64,000 nt of DNA, from positions 1 through 64,000 of the forward strand of contig CAVWQI010000005.1 in assembly GCA_963757185.1 (NCBI GenBank), in the 5' to 3' direction. The notes beneath the pieces were generated by a model, which worked only from the letters and a program-made list of their open reading frames with translations, made no database searches and was not told where the DNA came from. Positions within the stretch are counted from its first letter, which is position 1, and every line of letters begins with the position of its first letter. Made by a program: the position numbers and the translations under genes. Shown here one piece after another: positions 1-5,904 of the stretch. Source of the stretch: JAQBQB01 sp963757185 (lineage in GTDB: Bacteria > Gemmatimonadota > Gemmatimonadetes > Gemmatimonadales > Gemmatimonadaceae).

Positions 1-20
1 AGACGAATTGCCCCCGGTTG

Positions 21-467
21 ATGCCGCTCACACAGCGATTCTGGCGCAAGGTTGAACGCAGCGATGGATGTTGGCTATGGACCGGCGTGCGAACAGGTCG
101 CGGATATGGCCGGATTCAGCAGGGCGGATTGGAGAAACGAAAGGCCCTTTTAGTTCACCGCCTTTCCTGGGAACTGCATTTCGGCGCGATCCCAGCCGGC
201 CTGGTCGTGTGCCACAAATGCGACGTCCCACTATGCGTTCGCCCGGACCATCTGTTCTTGGGAACGCAAAGAGACAACATCGCAGACTGTATAGCAAAAG
301 GAAGAAGCGTCCGATGTAATCCTGTCAGAACCCATTGCCGAAAAGGCCACGAGTTCACGCCGGAGAATACGCTTCTTCTTCGCGGGGGAAGGGGATGTCT
401 GACCTGCAGGCGGCTTGGGAATCGGGCATATAAACGCCGGCTCAGGGAGAAGTGCCGTGCCGCGTGA
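21..467 (+). CDS. HNH endonuclease (phage type)
   Basis: A 148-residue HNH-family nuclease of the kind found in phages and integrative elements. The N-terminus has the FWxKV..GCWLWTG signature. The core reads LVHRLSWELHFG, then VVCHKCDVPLCVRPDHLFLGT, which supplies the HNH histidines and the metal-binding cysteines. The C-terminal part has a further H-CRKGHEF-C-C pattern that may bind a second zinc. I chose ATG at 21; a TTG at 18 is also in frame. Such genes are homing or packaging-associated nucleases; which role applies here cannot be told. It opens the visible part of the mobile element. Confidence 0.85.
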   Translation: MPLTQRFWRKVERSDGCWLWTGVRTGRGYGRIQQGGLEKRKALLVHRLSWELHFGAIPAGLVVCHKCDVPLCVRPDHLFLGTQRDNIADCIAKGRSVRCNPVRTHCRKGHEFTPENTLLLRGGRGCLTCRRLGNRAYKRRLREKCRAA

Positions 468-762
468 ATCCCTATTCCATCGGATGGTCCGATTCAGCAA
501 GGGCAGCCAGAGCAACGACGTCACGTTCCATTCGGTTTGGAATGGCGAGCGATGGGTGACCGTGCCGTCGTACTCACCGGCTGATCCCTTCGCGAAGATC
601 GGCACGGAAGCCATACGGGCTGTCGGATCAAAGCCCCGGGGTCCAGTCACGACGGCGGACATTGACGCCATGTACGCGTTGGCGCAGCGGGTCCACGAAT
701 CATACGGCGAACTAGCTGTTGGCACTTTGCCTTCTCTACCAACGAAAGAGGAAGCGGCCTAA
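457..762 (+). CDS. Hypothetical phage protein
   Basis: A 101-residue protein of unknown function. GTG at 457 is preceded by AGGGAG seven bases upstream, which favours it over ATG at 484. It overlaps the end of the HNH gene by 11 bases, and its TAA shares bases with the ATG of the next gene (TAATG). No motif, signal peptide or membrane segment is visible. The predicted chain is soluble and mixed charge. Its place in a chain of overlapping genes is the best evidence that it is real. Confidence 0.55.
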   Translation: MPRESLFHRMVRFSKGSQSNDVTFHSVWNGERWVTVPSYSPADPFAKIGTEAIRAVGSKPRGPVTTADIDAMYALAQRVHESYGELAVGTLPSLPTKEEAA

Positions 763-1197
763 TGCAATGCCCCGATTGTGGCGGCGCGATGTGGACAACC
801 GCCTGACGAAAAAGAAGCCGACGCAGCCCGACTACAAGTGCAAGAACAAGGCGTGCGACAAGGCGGTCTGGCTCAAGACCCAGGCCGAGAACGCGACCGC
901 ATCGAACGGGACCGGGAACGGTACGCAATCCGCCGCCGCGCCCCGCGGCCGCGCGCTTGGCCCGCTCTACGTCGAATGCCTGGATTTCGCCAAGAAGGCG
1001 ATCCCTCATTACCTCGGCACCGGCTATTCCTCTGCCGACATTATCGCCGCCGCAGCAACGCTGTTCATCCAGGCAACTCGCGACGGCGCGCCGATTCGTG
1101 TGCCGAAAGCCAAGCCAGCGCCCCGCCGCCGCCTCCTCCTCCGCCCGTTGAGGAGTTCGCCGGTTTCCCCGAAGAAGTCGACGACCTGCCGTTCTGA
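762..1197 (+). CDS. Zinc-ribbon phage protein, interrupted by two frameshifts
   Basis: ATG at 762 starts MQCPDCGGAMW, but the frame stops at 806. Reading continues in the -1 frame from about 793-794 (DNRLTKKKPTQPDYKCKNKACDK, a second Cys pair) through a helical region ending near AATLFIQATRDG. It must shift -1 again in the C-run at 1121-1124 to reach eight prolines and the acidic tail VEEFAGFPEEVDDLPF before the stop at 1197. Adding one base at each site gives a coherent 145-residue protein with a CxxC-x(n)-CxxxxC ribbon. The acidic DDLPF tip recalls tails that dock replication partners on single-strand-binding proteins, but no OB fold is seen. Either sequencing indels or a decayed gene. Confidence 0.6.
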
Positions 1198-1199
1198 CC

Positions 1200-1622
1200 A
1201 TGAGCGCATCCCTGGTGGACGCCGATGGCGTCGAGATCATGACCGAGATGGAAGCGAAGGCCAACATCGACTCACTCGACGCGTTGCACGCCAAGCGCCG
1301 GCAGATCCTCCCCGAGTACGCCCTGCTTCGCGCCCTGCACGGCCCGAACGGCAAGTGGGACGCACGGCGGAAGGCGCGGCTCGAAGCAGCCAAGATCGGC
1401 GCGCGGATTGACCTCATAAAAACGGGTGAGAAGGTCACTGAGGCATTGGTAGATGCGATGGGCCACGGCGATGCTGGCTACGTCCAGTTCATCGAGGACG
1501 GCATCACCGGCGCGACGCGGTATGTAGAGCTCGACGCAGAGATGACGGAGATCGAGGAACAGATGGAGAACCGGACGGCCATGCTGTATGCGTGGGGGCG
1601 TGAGTTGGGGCTACAGCGGTGA
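1200..1622 (+). CDS. Hypothetical phage protein, helical
   Basis: A 140-residue acidic, helix-rich protein beginning two bases after the preceding stop. The middle is rich in Ala, Arg, Glu and Leu (ALHAKRRQILPEYALL; ARRKARLEAAKIGARI), consistent with coiled coil. No catalytic motif was recognised. The stop overlaps the GTG of the next gene (GTGA), so translation is probably coupled. Function unknown; position suggests an early-region phage accessory protein. Confidence 0.6.
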   Translation: MSASLVDADGVEIMTEMEAKANIDSLDALHAKRRQILPEYALLRALHGPNGKWDARRKARLEAAKIGARIDLIKTGEKVTEALVDAMGHGDAGYVQFIEDGITGATRYVELDAEMTEIEEQMENRTAMLYAWGRELGLQR

Positions 1623-2041
1623 CCACGTTCTCCCCGTGCCCGAAACCCCGTCCTACCGTGAAGCCGCCAAAGGCGATGCGGAAGGTAAATCGTGCTCGGC
1701 AGAAGTCCGAGGAGGAGCGGTGCTACGGCTCAAGAGCACGGCGCAAGTGGGTGTCACTCCAACCATGCGCCGCCTGCGGTGCCTGGAGCCGTTCACAGAA
1801 CGCGCATGTTCTCGGAGTCGACGGGGCGGGATTGAAAGGCGACTACAAGAGCATTGCGCCGCTCTGCGCGGTGGGCTTTGATGAGTTTGGGCATCCATAC
1901 CGTGGATGTCATGCCCTATTCGACGAGGATCGGAGTCTGTTTCGAGAACTTTTCCCGACATTCAATCCCGCGAAAGCCGCGAGAGCAACGGAAAGAGCGT
2001 GGCAAGCATTTCAGCGTAGCGACGCGGGAGGGGAGCGGTGA
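1619..2041 (+). CDS. Putative zinc-binding nuclease-like phage protein (DUF968/NinG type)
   Basis: A 140-residue basic protein starting at a GTG that overlaps the previous stop. After a Lys/Arg-rich N-terminus comes a treble-clef-like pattern: CAACGAWSRSQNAHVLG, then GLKGDYKSIAPLC, then GCHALFDE. The spacing Cys-x2-Cys ... His ... Cys ... Cys-His resembles phage HNH/Ref-like and NinG-type recombination proteins. The family match is by pattern only. A role in processing recombination intermediates is inference. GTGA overlap links it to the next gene. Confidence 0.6.
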   Translation: MTTFSPCPKPRPTVKPPKAMRKVNRARQKSEEERCYGSRARRKWVSLQPCAACGAWSRSQNAHVLGVDGAGLKGDYKSIAPLCAVGFDEFGHPYRGCHALFDEDRSLFRELFPTFNPAKAARATERAWQAFQRSDAGGER

Positions 2042-2229
2042 GCGCGCACGAAGAAATGGCCGGCGCATTTGGCGATGAACTCGCTCGTCTGGTCGATGAG
2101 GGCAAGCTGACGCATGCCGAAGTCATGGCCTGGTTCTCGGGCGACAAAACGATCGACGACAAGCTCAATCGCATCTGGACGGAAAAAGCGCGCGCCGTAT
2201 CCCCTGAGAGAGAGCCGAGCAATGGGTGA
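2038..2229 (+). CDS. Small hypothetical phage protein
   Basis: A 63-residue acidic protein (MSAHEEMAGAFGDELARL) with a GTG start overlapping the previous stop by four bases. It is predicted helical and has no recognised domain. Its C-terminus, SPEREPSNG, resembles the APREPTNG end of a gene further along. This comes from a related stop/start junction sequence shared by several genes here. Confidence 0.5.
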   Translation: MSAHEEMAGAFGDELARLVDEGKLTHAEVMAWFSGDKTIDDKLNRIWTEKARAVSPEREPSNG

Positions 2230-2413
2230 AGCCCCGAAATGCACGCGATGCGGCGGTCCAACGCGCGTTACCTCGAAGCATTGGGCGCGGTGCGTGAATC
2301 CGTCCTGCCTCCTACGCCGCGTTCCGCGCAATCGCTTCGGTGCCGTCGCGGACCGCGAGCCTCACCGATTCACCGCTGACGACAAGTCTGCCGATCCCGC
2401 CCATGTCCGCTAG
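2222..2413 (+). CDS. Small zinc-ribbon protein
   Basis: A 63-residue protein beginning MGEAPKCTRCGGPTRV, followed by CVNPSC. The CxxC-x(n)-CxxxxC arrangement is a compact zinc ribbon like those of many small phage DNA- or protein-binding factors. ATG at 2222 lies eight bases before the previous stop, and an AGAGAGCCGAGCA leader precedes it. It ends overlapping the next gene. No specific function can be assigned. Confidence 0.55.
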   Translation: MGEAPKCTRCGGPTRVTSKHWARCVNPSCLLRRVPRNRFGAVADREPHRFTADDKSADPAHVR

Positions 2414-3311
2414 CGATCCCTCGGGCGCCGAGATGCGCTCCCCAAACCCGCCCGTCGAAAAGCGTTGGGCTCTGGTGAACGGATTGGGACGCATCGTCGA
2501 GACATACGACGATCGCGAACGCGCCGACTTCCATGCCTCGCACGCCAACCGGCACGCACTCGACGCGTACAAGCCGTTCCGCGTTGAGCGCATTCTGCTT
2601 GAATCCGAGGTCTCGCCGCGCTCCTCGGGAGGCGCACCGAATGAACCCTTCGCGTGGGCGATCGTTGCGCGCGAATCGGGCAAGACTCTCGGCTTCGCTG
2701 GGTCGCAAAAGGAACTAATTGAAGATTGGGGCGACTATCGCAACGCGAGCCAGCGCGACGCCGAAGATCAAGTGCCGCTTTATACCGAGGCTCAGGTCTC
2801 CGCGCTCCGGCAGCGCATCGAAGAACTGGAAGCGCCGCGCTCCTCGGGAGGCGCACCGAATGCTCCGGCTGATCGACTACGAGCATTCGTCCGCGAACAG
2901 CGCGCTGGCGGTTGTCGTATGCCATCGTGGGGCACCGAGTGCATCTGTCCGCTCTGCGACGTTGACCGTTTGGTTACTCAGGTCTCCGCGCTCCGGCAGG
3001 AGGCCGCACGACTTCTAGAAAACGAGGCGGCGTTCGTGCGGGAAGCGATGGCTTTGCGAGATGATGTAACCGCCGCGCGTCAGGAGGCCGAGACCCTACG
3101 GGGCCGCGACGTAGTGCGTGAAAAAGACGCGTGGCATGAGGACTTTGGTCCGGTGCTCTGGTGGCTACTCGACGAGGACGGGCACCACTGCGAAGCGCCG
3201 TACGTTGGCACGCCGCTCGACGACGATTTCCCGGATTACGTGACGCACTTTAGCAGACTCCCGCTGCCTGTTGCCGCCGCCCGCGTTGCCGCCCCACGAG
3301 AGCCGAAATGA
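2403..3311 (+). CDS. Modular phage protein with internal linker repeats
   Basis: A 302-residue protein that appears assembled from short modules. Module 1 (about 10-70) is EKRWALVNGLG...VERILLE. Then comes the linker PRSSGGAPN. Module 2 (about 80-140) runs EPFAWAIVARESGK to VPLYTEAQVSALRQRIEELE, resembling the AW...PLY domains common in phage accessory proteins. The linker PRSSGGAPN repeats, and module 3 has ECICPLCDVDRL, a second QVSALRQ coiled coil and an acidic C-terminus with GPVLWWLLDEDGHH. The linkers are encoded by a 30-bp exact repeat. Start ATG at 2403 overlaps the previous stop. Function unknown. Confidence 0.55.
   Translation: MSASDPSGAEMRSPNPPVEKRWALVNGLGRIVETYDDRERADFHASHANRHALDAYKPFRVERILLESEVSPRSSGGAPNEPFAWAIVARESGKTLGFAGSQKELIEDWGDYRNASQRDAEDQVPLYTEAQVSALRQRIEELEAPRSSGGAPNAPADRLRAFVREQRAGGCRMPSWGTECICPLCDVDRLVTQVSALRQEAARLLENEAAFVREAMALRDDVTAARQEAETLRGRDVVREKDAWHEDFGPVLWWLLDEDGHHCEAPYVGTPLDDDFPDYVTHFSRLPLPVAAARVAAPREPK
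2614..2643 (+). repeat. 30-bp linker repeat, copy 1
   Basis: An exact 30-bp direct repeat of 2833-2862. It contains GGGAGG seven bases before an ATG that is out of frame with the surrounding gene. It therefore looks like a translation-initiation segment now read through as the peptide PRSSGGAPN. Confidence 0.85.
2833..2862 (+). repeat. 30-bp linker repeat, copy 2
   Basis: Second exact copy of the 2614-2643 repeat inside the same gene. A separate 23-bp direct repeat, encoding QVSALRQ, occurs at 2791-2813 and 2977-2999. The two repeat types together suggest internal duplication of a module. Confidence 0.85.
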
Positions 3312-3313
3312 GC
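3288..3313 (+). repeat. Stop/start junction cassette, copy 1
   Basis: GCCGCCCCACGAGAGCCGA followed by AATGAGC. It encodes the C-terminal APREPK of the upstream gene and carries the start codon of the next. Near-identical copies lie at two further gene junctions. Confidence 0.8.
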
Positions 3314-3586
3314 GGAAAGTATCGCAGTGCGCGCCCCGCGCTGACTCCCGACTCCCTGGAAGAGTTTCGGGATGCCGAACCGAGATTCGTGCGGTGCGAG
3401 AACGGTGGATGGCTCGCCCTCTCGCCAGACGATGCGGTGGTTGGCGTTGGCGTGTTCGGGTGGGCTGTCGAACAAGCTCGCTACAAATGGAATCGCGCGC
3501 GAGCCGACTGGATCAATAGCCTGCGTGAGATTCTTAATGAGCGGTCTCAGGAACCCGCCGCCCCACGAGAGCCGACAAATGGCTGA
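3308..3586 (+). CDS. Hypothetical phage protein
   Basis: A 92-residue protein (MSGKYRSARPALTPDSLEEF) that overlaps the previous gene by four bases (ATGA). The middle has a hydrophobic stretch, DDAVVGVGVFGWAVEQA, too short and polar to be a confident membrane span. It ends in APREPTNG, encoded by the shared junction cassette. No family was recognised. Confidence 0.5.
   Translation: MSGKYRSARPALTPDSLEEFRDAEPRFVRCENGGWLALSPDDAVVGVGVFGWAVEQARYKWNRARADWINSLREILNERSQEPAAPREPTNG
3557..3582 (+). repeat. Stop/start junction cassette, copy 2
   Basis: GCCGCCCCACGAGAGCCGA followed by CAAATGG, with the same layout as the copies at 3288 and 3822. It sets the end of one gene and the start of the next. Confidence 0.8.
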
Positions 3587-3845
3587 GAAACTGATCCCGC
3601 CCGACTACAAGCGATGCCAAACCGAGTCGCGCTCGTTCATGACGCTCGGCCCTGGACTGGTCCGTTGCGGCAAGGCGCCGAACTGGATCGTGACGGAGCC
3701 CAAACGCGCAGACCGTAAGAAGCGCGGGAGCATGTCGCTCTGCGATGAGCACATGCAAGTCTGCGCGCGGAGAATGCCCGACGCCGTGTTCAAACCTATT
3801 CCTGCGAAGAGGCGCATTGCCGCCGCCCCACGAGAGCCGAAATGA
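3579..3845 (+). CDS. Hypothetical phage protein
   Basis: An 88-residue basic protein, MAEKLIPPDYKRCQTESRSF..., starting in the junction cassette. It holds four cysteines (KRCQT, VRCGK, SLCDEH, QVCARR). Their spacing could bind one zinc ion, but no named family was recognised. It ends in APREPK from the next cassette copy and overlaps the methyltransferase gene by four bases. Confidence 0.5.
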   Translation: MAEKLIPPDYKRCQTESRSFMTLGPGLVRCGKAPNWIVTEPKRADRKKRGSMSLCDEHMQVCARRMPDAVFKPIPAKRRIAAAPREPK

Positions 3846-3846
3846 G
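3822..3846 (+). repeat. Stop/start junction cassette, copy 3
   Basis: Third copy of GCCGCCCCACGAGAGCCGA + AATGAGC. It lies at the junction with the DNA methyltransferase gene and is identical over its core to the copy at 3288. Confidence 0.8.
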
Positions 3847-4567
3847 CCGCGATCCGTCCGCCCTCGACTCCGGGGGCTCCCCGAAACCGTTGACGCCGTA
3901 TTACCAGGATGAGTTCGTGACGCTCTACAACTGCGCTTGGCAGGAGATCGCGGGGCTGGCACGCGGGGCGGATTTGGTTCTGGCCGATCCGCCATACGGT
4001 ATCGGGCTCAATACCGCCTATGCGGCGCGAAAGCGCACCGCGCTTTCGCAATCAAACGACTATCCGCCGATCGCTGGCGATGACACCCCCTTCGAACCAG
4101 CGCCGCTTCTCCAATGGCCGAACGTGGTTCTGTGGGGCGCGAATTACTACGCCGACAAACTGCCACCGCGCGGTTCCTGGCTCGTCTGGGACAAGATCGC
4201 GGGACTGACGAGCGTTCGCGAACAGGGTTTCAACGACGGCGCCGACTGCGAATTGGCGTGGGTGGACGGCGTAAACGGCACAGTGCCGCGCATGTTCCGC
4301 CACCGATGGGCGGGAATGTTGAAAGCGAGTGAGCAAGACCAACGCCGCGTCCACCCGTCGCAAAAGCCGGTTGCGCTGATGGGCTGGTGTCTCTCGTTCT
4401 TTCCCGACGCGCGCCTCGTCTTTGATCCCTTCTGCGGCTCGGGGCCAGTACCGCGCGCGTGCAAGGATCGCGGCATTCACTGTATCGCGGCGGAACTGAG
4501 CGAGGACTATTGCGCCGTTACCGCCGAGCGCCTTTCCCAAAACGTCCTCGATTTTAGCGTCGCATGA
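3842..4567 (+). CDS. DNA methyltransferase, beta class (N6-adenine or N4-cytosine)
   Basis: A 241-residue S-adenosylmethionine-dependent DNA methyltransferase. Catalytic motif IV, DPPYGIG, is at about 49-55. The AdoMet-binding motif I, FDPFCGSGP, is near 194-202. Motif IV before motif I is the beta-class order, with the target-recognition region between. DPPY permits N6-adenine or N4-cytosine methylation, and the target cannot be read from sequence. No restriction enzyme partner lies beside it, so it is an orphan enzyme. Orphan methyltransferases of mobile elements usually protect element DNA or modulate its genes. Overlaps both neighbours by four bases. Confidence 0.9.
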   Translation: MSRDPSALDSGGSPKPLTPYYQDEFVTLYNCAWQEIAGLARGADLVLADPPYGIGLNTAYAARKRTALSQSNDYPPIAGDDTPFEPAPLLQWPNVVLWGANYYADKLPPRGSWLVWDKIAGLTSVREQGFNDGADCELAWVDGVNGTVPRMFRHRWAGMLKASEQDQRRVHPSQKPVALMGWCLSFFPDARLVFDPFCGSGPVPRACKDRGIHCIAAELSEDYCAVTAERLSQNVLDFSVA

Positions 4568-4920
4568 CTGAGCCCCCTCGGGACTTCCCGTCCGCCCCGC
4601 GCCCCGAAATTCGCGATGGGATTGAAGCTGGCTTCGACGGTGGTGGCTGGCCGGAGCCGACATGCGCCCGTTGCGGCGCCGACGCGGAGTTCGTGAACTG
4701 CTCGAACTGCGGCGGCGAAGGCTACAGCCATCACGACTGCGGCGAAGACTGCTGCTGCTGCATTAACCCCGAGGATAACGTCGTGTGCAATTGGTGTCGC
4801 GGCGAGCGCGGTTCGTGGCACTGTACCAATTCGCCCGACTGGTGCGCCGCGCATCCGCTTCCGGGCCGCGAGGCAATCGAATCCACCGCAATGTGCGCCG
4901 AGGCGTGGAAAGATGTCTAA
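4564..4920 (+). CDS. Cysteine-rich zinc-binding protein
   Basis: A 118-residue protein with about 16 cysteines, including CARCGAD, CSNCGGEGY, CCCC and CNWCRGERG. The CxxCxGxG-like units recall the zinc fingers of DnaJ, but there is no J domain. Several zinc ions are probably bound. It is coupled to the methyltransferase gene by an ATGA overlap. A chaperone-like or nucleic-acid-binding role would be guesswork. Confidence 0.6.
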   Translation: MTEPPRDFPSAPRPEIRDGIEAGFDGGGWPEPTCARCGADAEFVNCSNCGGEGYSHHDCGEDCCCCINPEDNVVCNWCRGERGSWHCTNSPDWCAAHPLPGREAIESTAMCAEAWKDV

Positions 4921-5188
4921 CCAGTCCCCCGAGTTCCCCTCCGTGGGCCAACGCGCCGTGCTTCACCCGATTGCGGGAATGCCGCCAAGTTTCGCCGCAC
5001 TCGCGGGATATGAATGCACGGTCGGTCCCTGCGTCACGGTCGACGCGTGGGAGGTGACCTTCGATGACGGGAGTAAGTTCGTCGCCCTGACGCGCGAACT
5101 GGCCCCGCTTTCTGCGGAACGACTCGCCGAACTTTCTTATCTCAAGGCGGAGCGCAGCCGTCCAGCGTCGGAGTCCGTCGATGGCTGA
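4913..5188 (+). CDS. Hypothetical protein, first of a tandem paralogous pair
   Basis: A 91-residue protein (MSNQSPEFPSVGQRAVLHP...). It shares a framework with the next gene: EFPSVGxRA, a central Tyr/Cys-x-V segment, V-x-FDDG and A-x(n)-EL-x-PL. The shared pattern suggests a small beta-rich domain of about 70 residues. No known family was recognised. It overlaps the upstream gene by eight bases and the paralog by eight. Confidence 0.55.
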   Translation: MSNQSPEFPSVGQRAVLHPIAGMPPSFAALAGYECTVGPCVTVDAWEVTFDDGSKFVALTRELAPLSAERLAELSYLKAERSRPASESVDG

Positions 5189-5459
5189 ATTTCCCTCCGT
5201 GGGTGCGAGAGCGCGATTCACGCCGAATCCGAAATGGTTCGCGCTCCGCGACTACGGTGGTCGGACGTGCAAAGTCGTTGAGCCGTGTCCGCCGCTGTCG
5301 GAGTTCGACTACCGCGTCCTGTTCGACGGCGAGACGTATCCGCGCGCCGTGCTCGCGTCCGAACTCTCTCCGCTCCCCGCCGCGCCCAACTCCCAATCTG
5401 CTCCTAGTTCCTCCAATTCTAGGACGAGCGCGTCACCACAGGAGAACGCCGAAACGTGA
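5181..5459 (+). CDS. Hypothetical protein, second of a tandem paralogous pair
   Basis: A 92-residue paralog of the preceding protein (MAEFPSVGARARFTPNPK...YRVLFDGETYPRAVLASEL). The shared domain is followed by a low-complexity Ser/Pro/Asn tail absent from the first copy. Identity is spread along the domain rather than concentrated, so the duplication is old. Function unknown. Confidence 0.55.
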   Translation: MAEFPSVGARARFTPNPKWFALRDYGGRTCKVVEPCPPLSEFDYRVLFDGETYPRAVLASELSPLPAAPNSQSAPSSSNSRTSASPQENAET

Positions 5460-5638
5460 AATACCCCGAGTCAGTTCGATCAATGATCGAGGAAGCGAAC
5501 CGCGAACGCGATGCAAAGGTGAAGGTCGCTCGCGCGCTCGCCAAGTGTCCCGACGACTACTCGCGCCGCAAAGTGCTGCGAGCCGTCGCCATCCTGCTCG
5601 ATCTCCCGCACGTCGTAGGAGACGCGGCGAATGTCTGA
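5456..5638 (+). CDS. Small helical hypothetical protein
   Basis: A 60-residue protein, MKYPESVRSMIEEANRERDA..., with a GTG start overlapping the previous stop. It is strongly helical and charged. There is no recognisable DNA-binding motif beyond a possible amphipathic helix, RRKVLRAVAILLDL. Confidence 0.5.
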   Translation: MKYPESVRSMIEEANRERDAKVKVARALAKCPDDYSRRKVLRAVAILLDLPHVVGDAANV

Positions 5639-5711
5639 TCGTCCCGGCGCGTCTCCCGAGGCTGAGACACCCCCAAGCGATCCCACGCATTCGGCAGAGG
5701 AGGGACGGTAG
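5631..5711 (+). CDS. Possible 26-residue peptide
   Basis: ATG at 5631 opens MSDRPGASPEAETPPSDP..., ending at 5711. It overlaps the previous gene by eight bases, matching the spacing style of this cluster. It fills the only gap before the excisionase gene. Composition is low-complexity, so it may be a chance frame. Confidence 0.25.
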   Translation: MSDRPGASPEAETPPSDPTHSAEEGR

Positions 5712-5712
5712 C

Positions 5713-5904
5713 ATGAGCGCCCCGCCCCTCGACCGACTGTTGACCGTGGCCGAAGTGGCGCGGGCGCTCGGCATTGCACGGCGCACCGTCTACACCATCC
5801 CGTTCCTCTGGACGCGAGTCATCTACGTGAAACCCCGCGCGCCGCGATTCGAGCGATCGGACATCGAAGCGTACAAGCTCATCAACCGCGGACGGGCTGC
5901 GTGA
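5713..5904 (+). CDS. Excisionase-like helix-turn-helix protein
   Basis: A 63-residue protein with a MerR/Xis-type winged-helix motif: LLTVAEVARALGIARRTVY at about 9-27, then a wing and the ERSDIEAYKLINRG C-terminus typical of excisionase family proteins. A strong GAGGAGG lies upstream of ATG 5713. It overlaps the integrase start (TGATG), and excisionase-integrase pairs are normally adjacent. It probably sets the direction of recombination, and may also regulate transcription. Confidence 0.75.
   Translation: MSAPPLDRLLTVAEVARALGIARRTVYTIPFLWTRVIYVKPRAPRFERSDIEAYKLINRGRAA

Noticed and set aside
762..1197. Programmed -1 frameshifting or a single-strand-binding protein
   Set aside because: No slippery heptamer at either site, and no OB-fold pattern despite the acidic DDLPF tail.
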